This document shows, piece after piece, positions 1-12,900 of a DNA stretch of 64,000 nt. The notes below the pieces were generated by a model that worked only from the letters and a program-made list of their open reading frames with translations, was not told the origin of the DNA and searched no databases. The stretch is from Acanthosepion esculentum. Its lineage: Eukaryota > Mollusca > Cephalopoda > Sepiida > Sepiidae. Positions within the stretch are counted from its first letter, which is position 1, and every line of letters begins with the position of its first letter. Where the stretch lies: assembly GCA_964036315.1 (NCBI GenBank), contig OZ038509.1, positions 30,210,968-30,274,967 on the forward strand, in the 5' to 3' direction. The position numbers and the translations under genes are program-made.

Positions 1-152
1 ATTATAGCAGATTTTGTTATTTTCAATTGAAATTTTTTAAATCAAATGGAATTATAGCAGATTTTGTTATGTTTCAATTGAAAATGTTAAAATCAAATGG
101 AATTATAGGAGATTTTGTTATGTTTCAATTGAAAATGTTACAATCAAATGGA

Positions 153-203
153 ATTATAGCAGATTTTGTTATGTTTCAATTGAAAATGTTAAAATCAAAT
201 GGA
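153..203 (+). repeat. Reference 51-bp monomer (most common form)
   Basis: This unit matches the form seen most often in the window. Its composition is 20 A, 20 T, 8 G and 3 C, so the plus strand is G-rich relative to C. It contains no CpG. The centre is the 12-bp perfect palindrome TTTCAATTGAAA. GATTTT on the left and AAAATC on the right could extend that symmetry, but the arms are one base out of register in the 51-bp form. Confidence 0.93.
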
Positions 204-263
204 ATAATAGCAGATTTTGATATTTTTCAATTGAAAATGTTACAATCAAATGGAATTATAGCA

Positions 264-297
264 GATTTTGTTATTTTCAATTGAAAATGTTAAAATC
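264..297. repeat. 34-bp dyad in a 50-bp monomer (representative)
   Basis: The 50-bp monomer has one base fewer left of CAATTG, reading TTATTTTC instead of TTATGTTTC. This brings the two arms into register. Pairing base i with base 35-i gives 14 Watson-Crick pairs of 17: six in GATTTT/AAAATC and eight in ATTTTCAA/TTGAAAAT. The three central positions are GTT facing GTT. In plus-strand RNA these give two G-U wobbles and one U-U mismatch; on the minus strand they are A-C and A-A mismatches. The same arrangement is at 517-550 and at many other 50-bp units followed by GTTAAAATC. Whether a protein or a cruciform uses it is unknown. Confidence 0.85.
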
Positions 298-2027
298 AAA
301 TGGAATTATAGCAGATTTTGTTATTTTCAATTGAAAACTTTTAAATCAAATGGAATTATAGCAGATTTTGTTATGTTTCAATTGAAAATGTTAAAATCAA
401 ATGGAATTATAGCAGATTTTGTTATGTTTCAATTGAAAATGTTACAATCAAATGGAATTATAGGAGATTTTGTTATGTTTCAATTGAAAATGTTACAATC
501 AAATGGAATTATAGCAGATTTTGTTATTTTCAATTGAAAATGTTAAAATCAAATGGAATTATAGCAGATTTTGTTCTTTTCAATTGAAAATTTTTAAATC
601 AAATGGAATTATAGCAGATTTTGTTATTTTCAATTGAAAATGTTAAAATCAAATGGAATTATAGCAGATTTTGTTATGTTTCAATTGAAAATGTTAAAAT
701 CAAATGGAATTATAGCAGATTTTGTTATGTTTCAATTGAAAATGTTAAAATCAGATGGAATTATAGCAGATTTTGTTATGTTTCAATTGAAAATGTTAAA
801 ATCAAATGGAATTATAGCAGATTTTGTTATTTTTCAATTGAAAATGTTACAATCAAATGGAATTATAGCAGATTTTGTTATTTTCCATTGAAAATGTTAA
901 AATCAAATGGAATTATAGCAGATTTTGTTATTTTCAATTGAAAATTTTTAAATCAAATGGAATTATAGCAGATTTTGTTATGTTTCAATTGAAAATGTTA
1001 AAATCAAATGGAATTATAGCAGATTTTGTTATGTTTCAATTGAAAATGTTACAATCAAATGGAATTATAGCAGATTTTGTTATTTTCAATTGAAAATGTT
1101 ACAATCAAATGGAATTATAGCAGATTTTGTTATTTTCAATTGAAAATTTTTAAATCAAATGTAATTATAGCAGATTTTATTATGTTTCAATTGAAAATGT
1201 TAAAATCAAATGGAATTATAGCAGATTTTGTTATGTTTCAATTGAAAATGTTAAAATCAAATGGAATTATAGGAGATTTTGTTATGTTTCAATTGAAAAT
1301 GTTAAAATCAAATGGAATTATAGCAGATTTTGTTATGTTTCAATTGAAAATGTTAAAATCAAATGGAATTATAGCAGATTTTGTTATTTTTCAATTGTAA
1401 ATGTTACAATCAAATGGAATTATAGCAGATTTTGTTATTTTCAATTGAAAATGTTAAAATCAAATGGAATTATAGCAGATTTTGTTATTTTCAATTGAAA
1501 ATTTTTAAATCAAATGGAATTATAGCAGATTTTGTTATGTTTCAATTGAAAATGTTAAAATCAAATGGAATTATAGCAGATTTTGTTATGTTTCAATTGA
1601 AAATGTTACAATCAAATGGAATTATAGGAGATTTTGTTATGTTTCAATTGAAAATGTTAAAATCAAATGGAATTATAGCAGATTTTGTTATGTTTCAATT
1701 GAAAATTTTAAAATCAAATGGAATTATAGCAGATTTTGTTATGTTTCAATTGAAAATGTTAAAATCAAATGGAATTATAGCAGATTTTGTTATGTTTCAA
1801 TTGAAAATGTTACAATCAAATGGAATTATAGGAGATTTTGTTATGTTTCAATTGAAAATGTTACAATCAAATGGAATTATAGCAGATTTTGTTATTTTCA
1901 ATTGAAAATTTTTAAATCAAATGTAATTATAGCAGATTTTGTTATGTTTCAATTGAAAATGTTAAAATCAAATGGAATTATAGCAGATTTTGTTATGTTT
2001 CAATTGAAAATGTTACAATCAAATGGA

Positions 2028-4559
2028 ATTATAGCAGATTTTGTTATTTTCAATTGAAATTTTTTAAATCAAATGGAATTATAGCAGATTTTGTTATGTT
2101 TCAATTGAAAATGTTAAAATCAAATGGAATTATAGGAGATTTTGTTATGTTTCAATTGAAAATGTTACAATCAAATGGAATTATAGCAGATTTTGTTATG
2201 TTTCAATTGAAAATGTTAAAATCAAATGGAATTATAGCAGATTTTGATATTTTTCAATTGAAAATGTTACAATCAAATGGAATTATAGCAGATTTTGTTA
2301 TTTTCAATTGAAAATGTTAAAATCAAATGGAATTATAGCAGATTTTGTTATTTTCAATTGAAAACTTTTAAATCAAATGGAATTATAGCAGATTTTGTTA
2401 TGTTTCAATTGAAAATGTTAAAATCAAATGGAATTATAGCAGATTTTGTTATGTTTCAATTGAAAATGTTACAATCAAATGGAATTATAGGAGATTTTGT
2501 TATGTTTCAATTGAAAATGTTACAATCAAATGGAATTATAGCAGATTTTGTTATTTTCAATTGAAAATGTTAAAATCAAATGGAATTATAGCAGATTTTG
2601 TTCTTTTCAATTGAAAATTTTTAAATCAAATGGAATTATAGCAGATTTTGTTATTTTCAATTGAAAATGTTAAAATCAAATGGAATTATAGCAGATTTTG
2701 TTATGTTTCAATTGAAAATGTTAAAATCAAATGGAATTATAGCAGATTTTGTTATGTTTCAATTGAAAATGTTAAAATCAGATGGAATTATAGCAGATTT
2801 TGTTATGTTTCAATTGAAAATGTTAAAATCAAATGGAATTATAGCAGATTTTGTTATTTTTCAATTGAAAATGTTACAATCAAATGGAATTATAGCAGAT
2901 TTTGTTATTTTCCATTGAAAATGTTAAAATCAAATGGAATTATAGCAGATTTTGTTATTTTCAATTGAAAATTTTTAAATCAAATGGAATTATAGCAGAT
3001 TTTGTTATGTTTCAATTGAAAATGTTAAAATCAAATGGAATTATAGCAGATTTTGTTATGTTTCAATTGAAAATGTTACAATCAAATGGAATTATAGCAG
3101 ATTTTGTTATTTTCAATTGAAAATGTTACAATCAAATGGAATTATAGCAGATTTTGTTATTTTCAATTGAAAATTTTTAAATCAAATGTAATTATAGCAG
3201 ATTTTATTATGTTTCAATTGAAAATGTTAAAATCAAATGGAATTATAGCAGATTTTGTTATGTTTCAATTGAAAATGTTAAAATCAAATGGAATTATAGG
3301 AGATTTTGTTATGTTTCAATTGAAAATGTTAAAATCAAATGGAATTATAGCAGATTTTGTTATGTTTCAATTGAAAATGTTAAAATCAAATGGAATTATA
3401 GCAGATTTTGTTATTTTTCAATTGTAAATGTTACAATCAAATGGAATTATAGCAGATTTTGTTATTTTCAATTGAAAATGTTAAAATCAAATGGAATTAT
3501 AGCAGATTTTGTTATTTTCAATTGAAAATTTTTAAATCAAATGGAATTATAGCAGATTTTGTTATGTTTCAATTGAAAATGTTAAAATCAAATGGAATTA
3601 TAGCAGATTTTGTTATGTTTCAATTGAAAATGTTACAATCAAATGGAATTATAGGAGATTTTGTTATGTTTCAATTGAAAATGTTACAATCAAATGGAAT
3701 TATAGCAGATTTTGTTATTTTCAATTGAAAATGTTACAATCAAATGGAATTATAACAGATTTTGTTATTTTCAATTGAAAATGTTACAATCAAATGGAAT
3801 TATACCAGATTTTGTTATTTTCAATTGAAAATTTTTAAATCAAATGTAATTATAGCAGATTTTGTTATGTTTCAATTGAAAATGTTAAAATCAAATGGAA
3901 TTATAGCAGATTTTGTTATTTTCAATTGAAAATTTTTAAATCAAATGGAATTATAGCAGATTTTGTTATGTTTCAATTGAAAATGTTAAAATCAAATGGA
4001 ATTATTGCAGATTTTGTTATGTTTCAATTGAAAATGTTAAAATCATATGGAATTATAGGAGATTTTGTTATGTTTCAATTGAAAATGTTAAAATCAAATG
4101 GAATTATAGCAGATTTTGTTATGTTTCAATTGAAAATGTTAAAATCAAATGGAATTATAGCAGATTTTGTTATGTTTCAATTGAAAATTTTAAAATCAAA
4201 TGGAATTATAGCAGATTTTGTTATGTTTCAATTGAAAATGTTAAAATCAAATGGAATTATAGCAGATTTTGTTATGTTTCAATTGAAAATGTTACAATCA
4301 AATGGAATTATAGGAGATTTTGTTATGTTTCAATTGAAAATGTTACAATCAAATGGAATTATAGCAGATTTTGTTATTTTCAATTGAAAATGTTACAATC
4401 AAATGGAATTATAGCAGATTTTGTTATTTTTAATTGAAAATTTTTAAATCAAATGTAATTATAGCAGATTTTGTTATGTTTCAATTGAAAATGTTAAAAT
4501 CAAATGGAATTATAGCAGATTTTGTTATGTTTCAATTGAAAATGTTACAATCAAATGGA
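2028..4559 (+). repeat. HOR family A, copy 2 (2,532 bp)
   Basis: It matches copy 1 at offset 2,027 up to about 3,676. It then carries extra monomers and returns to the copy 1 order at offset 2,482: the AAAATTTTAAAATC unit is at 1,702 in copy 1 and 4,184 here. One further 50-bp unit near 4,390-4,440 moves the offset to 2,532. The copy is thus 505 bp, or ten monomers, longer than copy 1. The added part includes unusual ATAACAG and ATACCAG units near 3,751 and 3,801. Confidence 0.88.
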
Positions 4560-6268
4560 ATTATAGCAGATTTTGTTATTTTCAATTGAAATTTTTTAAA
4601 TCAAATGGAATTATAGCAGATTTTGTTATGTTTCAATTGAAAATGTTAAAATCAAATGGAATTATATGAGATTTTGTTATGTTTCAATTGAAAATGTTAA
4701 AATCAAATGGAATTATAGCAGATTTTGTTATGTTTCAATTGAAAATGTTAAAATCAAATGGAATTATAGCAGATTTTGATATTTTTCAATTGAAAATGTT
4801 ACAATCAAATGGAATTATAGCAGATTTTGTTATTTTCAATTGAAAATGTTAAAATCAAATGGAATTATAACAGATTTTGTTATTTTCAATTGAAAACTTT
4901 TAAATCAAATGGAATTATAGCAGATTTTGTTATGTTTCAATTGAAAATGTTAAAATCAAATGGAATTATAGCAGATTTTGTTATGTTTCAATTGAAAATG
5001 TTACAATCAAATGGAATTATAGGAGATTTTGTTATGTTTCAATTGAAAATGTTACAATCAAATGGAATTATAGCAGATTTTGTTATTTTCAATTGAAAAT
5101 GTTAAAATCAAATGGAATTATAGCAGATTTTGTTCTTTTCAATTGAAAATTTTTAAATCAAATGGAATTATAGCAGATTTTGTTATTTTCAATTGAAAAT
5201 GTTAAAATCAAATGGAATTATAGCAGATTTTGTTATGTTTCAATTGAAAATGTTAAAACCAAATGGAATTATAGCAGATTTTGTTATGTTTCAATTGAAA
5301 ATGTTAAAATCAGATGGAATTATAGCAGATTTTGTTATGTTTCAATTGAAAATGTTAAAATCAAATGGAATTATAGCAGATTTTGTTATTTTTCAATTGA
5401 AAATGTTACAATCAAATGGAATTATAGCAGATTTTGTTATTTTCCATTGAAAATGTTAAAATCAAATGGAATTATAGCAGATTTTGTTATTTTTAATTGA
5501 AAATTTTTAAATCAAATGGAATTATAGCAGATTTTGTTATGTTTCAATTGAAAATGTTAAAATCAAATGGAATTATAGCAGATTTTGTTATGTTTCAATT
5601 GAAAATGTTACAATCAAATGGAATTATAGCAGATTTTGTTATTTTCAATTGAAAATGTTAAAATCAAATGGAATTATAGCAGATTTTGTTATTTTCAATT
5701 GAAAATTTTTAAATCAAATGTAATTATAGCAGATTTTATTATGTTTCAATTGAAAATGTTAAAATCAAATGGAATTATAGCAGATTTTGTTATGTTTCAA
5801 TTGAAAATGTTAAAATCAAATGGAATTATAGGAGATTTTGTTATGTTTCAATTGAAAATGTTAAAATCAAATGGAATTATAGCAGATTTTGTTATGTTTC
5901 AATTGAAAATGTTAAAATCAAATGGAATTATAGCAGATTTTGTTATTTTTCAATTGTAAATGTTACAATCAAATGGAATTATAGCAGATTTTGTTATTTT
6001 CAATTGAAAATGTTAAAATCAAATGGAATTATAGCAGATTTTGTTATTTTCAATTGTAAATTTTTAAATCAAATGGAATTATAGCAGATTTTGTTATGTT
6101 TCAATTGAAAATGTTAAAATCAAATGGAATTATAGCAGATTTTGTTATGTTTCAATTGAAAATGTTACAATCAAATGGAATTATAGGAGATTTTGTTATG
6201 TTTCAATTGAAAATGTTACAATCAAATGGAATTATAGCAGATTTTGTTATTTTCAATTGAAAATGTTA
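4560..6268 (+). repeat. HOR family A, copy 3 (partial)
   Basis: It matches copy 2 at offset 2,532 from base 4,560, including the TCAGATGG unit, ATTTTCCATTG and CAATTGTAAATG near 5,953. It has private changes: AAAACCAAATGG near 5,255, GTTATTTTTAATTG near 5,488 and CAATTGTAAATTTTT near 6,051. At 6,269 the sequence reads GTTAAAATC where copy 2 has GTTACAATC, and the two part. The ATTTTCTTTTC-bounded block that follows (6,344 on) instead resembles 5,180 on, at offset 1,164. Confidence 0.85.
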
Positions 6269-9200
6269 AAATCAAATGGAATTATAGCAGATTTTGTTCT
6301 TTTCAATTGAAAATTTTTAAATCAAATGGAATTATAGCAGATTTTGTTATTTTCAATTGAAAATGTTAAAATCAAATGGAATTATAGCAGATTTTGTTAT
6401 GTTTCAATTGAAAATGTTAAAATCAAATGGAATTATAGCAGATTTTGTTATGTTTCAATTGAAAATGTTAAAATCAAATGGAATTATAGCAGATTTTGTT
6501 ATGTTTCAATTGAAAATGTTAAAATCAAATGGAATTATAGCAGATTTTGTTATGTTTCAATTGAAAATGTTACAATCAAATGGAATTATAGCAGATTTTG
6601 TTATTTTCAATTGAAAATGTTACAATCAAATGGAATTATAGCAGATTTTGTTATTTTCAATTGAAAATTTTTAAATCAAATGTAATTATAGCAGATTTTG
6701 TTATGTTTCAATTGAAAATGTTAAAATCAAATGGAATTATAGCAGATTTTGTTATGTTTCAATTGAAAATGTTACAATCAAATGGAATTATAGCAGATTT
6801 TGTTATTTTCAATTGAAAATTTTTAAATCAAATGGAATTATAGCAGATTTTGTTATTTTTCAATTGAAAATGTTACAATCAAATGGAATTATAGCAGATT
6901 TTGTTATTTTCAATTGAAAATGTTAAAATCAAATTGAATTATAGCAGATTTTGTTATTTTCAATTGAAAATTTTTAAATCAAATGGAATTATAGCAGATT
7001 TTGTTATGTTTCAATTGAAAATGTTAAAATCAAATGGAATTATAGCAGATTTTGTTATGTTTCAATTGAAAATTTATAATCAAATGGAATTATAGGAGAT
7101 TTTGTTATGTTTCAATTGAAAATGTTACAATCAAATGGAATTATAGCAGATTTTGTTATTTTCAATTGAAAATGTTAAAATCAAATGGAATTATAGCAGA
7201 TTTTGTTCTTTTCAATTGAAAAATTTTAAATCAAATGGAATTATAGCAGATATTGTTATGTTTCAATTGAAAATGTTAAAATCAATTGGAATTATTGCAG
7301 ATTTTGTTATGTTTCAATTGAAAATGTTAAAATCAAATGGAATTATAGCAGATTTTGTTATGTTTCAATTGAAAATGTTAAAATCAAATGGAATTATAGC
7401 AAATTTTGTTATGTTTCAATTGAAAATGTTACAATCAAATGGAATTATAGCAGATTTTGTTATTTTCAATTGAAAATGTTAAAATCAAATGGAATTATAG
7501 CAGATTTTGTTATTTTCAATTGAAAATTTTTAAATGAAATGGAATTATAGCAGATTTTGTTATGTTTCAATTGAAAATGTTAAAATCAAATGGAATTATA
7601 GCAGATTTTGTTATTTTTCAATTGAAAATGTTAAAATCAAATGGAATTATAGCAGATTTTGTTATGTTTCAATTGAAAATGTTAAAATCAAATGGAATTA
7701 TAGGAGATTTTGTTATGTTTCAATTGAAAATGTTAAAATCAAATGGAATTATAGCAGATTTTGTTATGTTTCAATTGAAAATGTTACAATCAAATGGAAT
7801 TATAGGAGATTTTGTTATGTTTCAATTGAAAATGTTACAATCAAATGGAATTATAGCAGATTTTGTTATTTTCAATTGAAAATGTTAAAATCAAATGGAA
7901 TTATAGCAGATTTTGTTATGTTTCAATTGAAAATGTTACAATCAAATGGAATTATAGCAGATTTTGTTATTTTCAATTGAAAATGTTAAAATCAAATGGA
8001 ATTATAGCAGATTTTGTTATTTTCAATTGAAAATGTTAAAATCAAATGGAATTATAGCAGATTTTGTTATGTTTCAATTGAAAATGTTACAATCAAATGG
8101 AATTATAGCAGATTTTGTTATTTTCAATTGATAATGTTAAAATCAAATGGAATTATAGCAGATTTTGTTATGTTTCAATTGAAAATGTTACAATCAAATG
8201 GAATTATAGCAGATTTTGTTATGTTTCAATTGAAAATGTTAAAATCAAATGGAATTATAGGAGATTTTGTTATGTTTCAATTGAAAATGTTAAAATCAAA
8301 TGGAATTATAGCAGATTTTGTTATGTTTCAATTGAAAATGTTAAAATCAAATGGAATTATAGCAGATTTTGTTATGTTTCAATTGAAAATGTTACAATCA
8401 AATGGAATTATAGCAGATTTTGTTATGTTTCAATTGAAAATGTTAAAATCAAATGGAATTATAGGAGATTTTGTTATGTTTCAATTGAAAATGTTAAAAT
8501 CAAATGGAATTATAGCAGATTTTGTTATGTTTCAATTGAAAATGTTAAAATCAAATGGAATTATAGCAGATTTTGTTATGTTTCAATTGAAAATGTTACA
8601 ATCAAATGGAATTAGCAGATTTTGTTATGCTTCAATTGAAAATGTTAAAATCAAATGGAATTATAGCAGATTTTGTTATGTTTCAATTGAAAATGTTACA
8701 ATCAAATGGAATTATAGCAGATTTTGTTATTTTCAATTGAAAATGGTAAAATCAAATGGAATTATAGCAGATTTTGTTGTTTCAATTGAAAATGTTAAAA
8801 TCAAATGGAATTATAGCAGATTTTGTTATTTTCAATTGAAAATGTTAAAATCAAATGGAATTATAGCAGATTTTATTATTTTCAATTGAAAATGTTAAAA
8901 TCAAATGGAATTATAGCAGATTTCGTTATGTTTCAATTGAAAATGTTAAAATCAAATGGAATTATAGCAGATTTTGTTATGTTTCAATTGAAAATGTTAA
9001 AATCAAATGGAATTATAGCAGATTTTGTTATGTTTCAATTGAAAATGTTACAATCAAATGGAATTATAGCAGATTTTGTTATTTTCAATTGAAAATGTTA
9101 AAATCAAATGGAATTACAGCAGATTTTGTTATTTTCAATTGAAAATGTTACAATCAAATGGAATTATAGCAGATTTTGTTATTTTCAATTGACAATTTTT

Positions 9201-9954
9201 AAATCAAATGGAATTATAGCAGATTTTGTTATGTTTCAATTGAAAATGTTAAAATCAAATGGAATTATAGCACATTTTGTTATTTTTCAATTGAAAATGT
9301 TAAAATCAAATGTAATCATAGCAGATTTTGTTATGTTTCAATTGAAAATGTTAAAATCAAATAGAATTATAGGAGATTTTGTTATGTTTCAATAGAAAAT
9401 GTTAAAATCAAATGGAATTATAGCAGATTTTGTTATGTTTCAAATGAAAATGTTACAATCAAATGGAATTATAGGAGATTTTGTTATGTTTCAATTGAAA
9501 ATGTTACAATCAAATGGAATTATAGCAGATTTTGTTATTTTCAATTGAAAATGTTACAATCAAATGGAATTATAGCAGATTTTGTTATTTTCAATTGAAA
9601 ATTTTTAAATCAAATGTAATTATAGCAGATTTTGTTATGTTTCAATTGAAAATGTTAAAATCAAATGGAATTATAGCAGATTTTGTTATGTTTCAATTGA
9701 AAATGTTACAATCAAATGGAATTATAGCAGATTTTGTTATTTTCAATTGAAAATTTTTAAATCAAATGGAATTATAGCAGATTTTGTTATGTTTCAATTG
9801 AAAATGTTAAAATCAAATGGAATTATAGCAGATTTTGTTATGTTTCAATTGAAAATGTTAAAATCAAATGGAATTATAGGGAATTTTGTTATGTTTCAAT
9901 TGAAAATGTTAAAATCAAATGGAATTATAGCAGATTTTGTTATGTTTCAATTGA
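6269..9954 (+). repeat. Linking satellite domain without a clear kilobase HOR
   Basis: This is ordinary monomer array, more mixed than its flanks. It holds a block at 7,153-7,750 that matches 12,318-12,915 at offset 5,165 (TTCTTTTC unit, then ATCAATTGG). A local four-monomer repeat of 204 bp shows as AGGAG units with their GGAG at 8,260 and 8,464. The first 49-bp monomer has GTTGTTTC at 8,776. One unit near 8,611 has lost three bases (ATTAGCAG). The AGCACA marker occurs at 9,269, far upstream of its other copies after 36.8 kb. Nothing other than satellite is visible. Confidence 0.85.
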
Positions 9955-12900
9955 AAATGTTAAAATCAAATGGAATTATAGGAGATTTTGTTATGTTTCA
10001 ATTGAAAATGTTAAAATCAAATGGAATTATAGAAGATTTTGTTATGTTTCAATTGAAAATGTTAAAATCAAATGGAATTATAGCAGATTTTGTTATTTTT
10101 CAATTGAAAATGTTACAATCAAATGGAATTATAGCAGATTTTGTTATGTTTCAATTGAAAATGTTAAAATCAAATGGAATTATAGCAGATTTTGTTATGT
10201 TTCAATTGAAAATGTTACAATCAAATGGAATTATAGGAGATTTTGTTATGTTTCAATTGAAAATGTTACAATCAAATGGAATTATAGCAGATTTTGTTAT
10301 TTTCAATTGAAAATGTTAAAATCAAATGGAATTATAGCAGATTTTGTTCTTTTCAATTGAAAATTTTTAAATCAAATGGAATTATAGCAGATTTTGTTAT
10401 GTTTCAATTGAAAATGTTAAAATCAATTGGAATTATAGCAGATTTTGTTATGTTTCAATTGAAAATGTTAAAATCAAATGGAATTATAGCAGATTTTGTT
10501 ATGTTTCAAGTGAAAATGTTAAAATCAAATGGAATTATAGCAGATTTTGTTATGTTTCAATTGAAAATGTTACAACCAAATGGAATTATAGCAGATTTTG
10601 TTATTTTCAATTGAAAATGTTAAAATCAAATGGAATTATAGCAGATTTTGTTATTTTCAATTGAAATTTTTTAAATGAAATGGAATTATAGCAGATTTTG
10701 TTATGTTTCAATTGAAAATGTTAAAATCAAATGGAATTATAGCATATTTTGTTATTTTTCAATTGAAAATGTTACAATCAAATGGAATTATAGGAGATTT
10801 TGTTATGTTTCAATTGAAAATGTTACAATCAAATGGAATTATAGCAGATTTTGTTATTTTCAATTGAAAATGTTACAATCAAATGGAATTATAGCAGATT
10901 TTGTTATTTTCAATTAAAAATTTTTAAATCAAATGGAATTATAGCAGATTTTGTTATGTTTCAATTGAAAATGTAAAATCAAATGGAATTATAGCAGATT
11001 TTGTTATGTTTCAATTGAAAATGTTACAATCAAATGGAATTATAGCAGATTTTGTTATGTTTCAATTGAAAATGTTAAAATCAAATGGAATTATAGCAGA
11101 TTTTATTATTTTCAATTGAAAATGTTACAATCAAATGGAATTATAGCAGATTTTGTTATTTTCAATTGAAAATTTTTAAATCAAATGGAATTATAGCAGA
11201 TTTTGTTATGTTTCAATTGAAAATGTTACAATCAAATGGAATTATAGCAGATTTTGTTATTTTCAATTGAAAATTTTAAAATCAAATGGAATTAGAGCAG
11301 ATTTTGTTATTTTCAATTGAAAATGTTAAAATCAAATGGAATTATAGCAGATTTTGTTATGTTTCAATTGAAAATGTTAAAATCAAATGGAATTATAGGA
11401 GATTTTGTTATGTTTCAATTGAAAATGTTAAAATCAAATGGAATTATAGCAGATTTTGTTATGTTTCAATTGAAAATGTTAAAATCAAATGGAATTATTG
11501 GAGATTTTGTTATGTTTCAATTGAAAATGTTAAAATCAAATGGAATTATAGCAGATTTTGTTATGTTTCAATTGAAAATGTTACAATCAAATGGAATTAT
11601 AGGAGATTTTGTTATGTTTCAATTGAAAATGTTACAATCAAATGGAATTATAGCAGATTTTGTTATTTTCAATTGAAAATGTTACAATCAAATGGAATTA
11701 TAGCAGATTTTGTTATTTTCAAATGAAAATGTTAAAATCAAATGGAATTATAGCAGATTTTGTTATGTTTCAATTGAAAATGTTAAAATCAAATGGAATT
11801 ATAGCAGATTTTGTTATGTTTCAATTGAAAATGTTAAAATCAAATGGAATTATAGGAGATTTTGTTATGTTTCAATTGAAAATGTTAAAATCAAATGGAA
11901 TTATAGCAGATTTTGTTATGTTTCAATTGAAAATGTTACAATCAAATGGAATTATAGCAGATTTTGTTATGTTTCAATTGAAAATGTTACAATCAAATGG
12001 AATTATAGCAGATTTTGTTATTTTCAATTGAAAATGTTACAATCAAATGGAATTATAGCAGATTTTGTTATTTTCAATTGAAAATGTTAAAATCAAATGG
12101 AATTATAGCGGATTTTGTTATTTTCAATTGAAAATGTTAAAATCAAATGGAATTATAGCAGATTTTGTTATGTTTCAATTGAAAATGTTAAAATCAAATG
12201 GAATTATAGCAGATTTTGTTATGTTTCAATTGAAAATGTTACAATCAAATGGAATTATAGGAGATTTTGTTATGTTTCAATTGAAAATGTTACAATCAAA
12301 TGGAATTATAGCAGATTTTGTTATTTTCAATTGAAAATGTTAAAATCAAATGGAATTATAGCAGATTTTGTTCTTTTCAATTGAAAATTTTTAAATCAAA
12401 TGGAATTATAGCAGATTTTGTTATGTTTCAATTGAAAATGTTAAAATCAATTGGAATTATAGCAGATTTTGTTATGTTTCAATTGAAAATGTTAAAATCA
12501 AATGGAATTATAGCAGATTTTGTTATGTTTCAATTGAAAATGTTAAAATCAAATGGAATTATAGCAGATTTTGTTATGTTTCAATTGAAAATGTTACAAT
12601 CAAATGGAATTATAGCAGATTTTGTTATTTTCAATTGAAAATGTTAAAATCAAATGGAATTATAGCAGATTTTGTTATTTTCAATTGAAAATTTTTAAAT
12701 GAAATGGAATTATAGCAGATTTTGTTATGTTTCAATTGAAAATGTTAAAATCAAATGGAATTATAGCAGATTTTGTTATTTTTCAATTGAAAATGTTAAA
12801 ATCAAATGGAATTATAGCAGATTTTGTTATGTTTCAATTGAAAATGTTAAAATCAAATGGAATTATAGGAGATTTTGTTATGTTTCAATTGAAAATGTTA

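Larger units (their letters stand above)
1..2027 (+). repeat. HOR family A, copy 1 (2,027 bp)
   Basis: Base 1 corresponds to base 2,028, and the order of monomer variants is the same for about 1.65 kb. Shared landmarks include GATATTTTTC near 218/2,245, ATTTTCCATTG near 881/2,908, a TCAGATGG unit near 751/2,778 and CAATTGTAAATG near 1,394/3,421. The one difference I noted in that stretch is A at 206 against T at 2,233. The match stops near 1,650, where copy 2 follows a different and longer path. The window begins inside the array, so the 5' limit of this copy is arbitrary. Confidence 0.9.

Noticed and set aside
264..297. Hairpin as the end of a transposable element or a miRNA precursor
   Set aside because: The dyad belongs to the monomer itself and recurs through the array. 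There is no target-site duplication, no internal non-satellite sequence and no loop long enough for a typical precursor.
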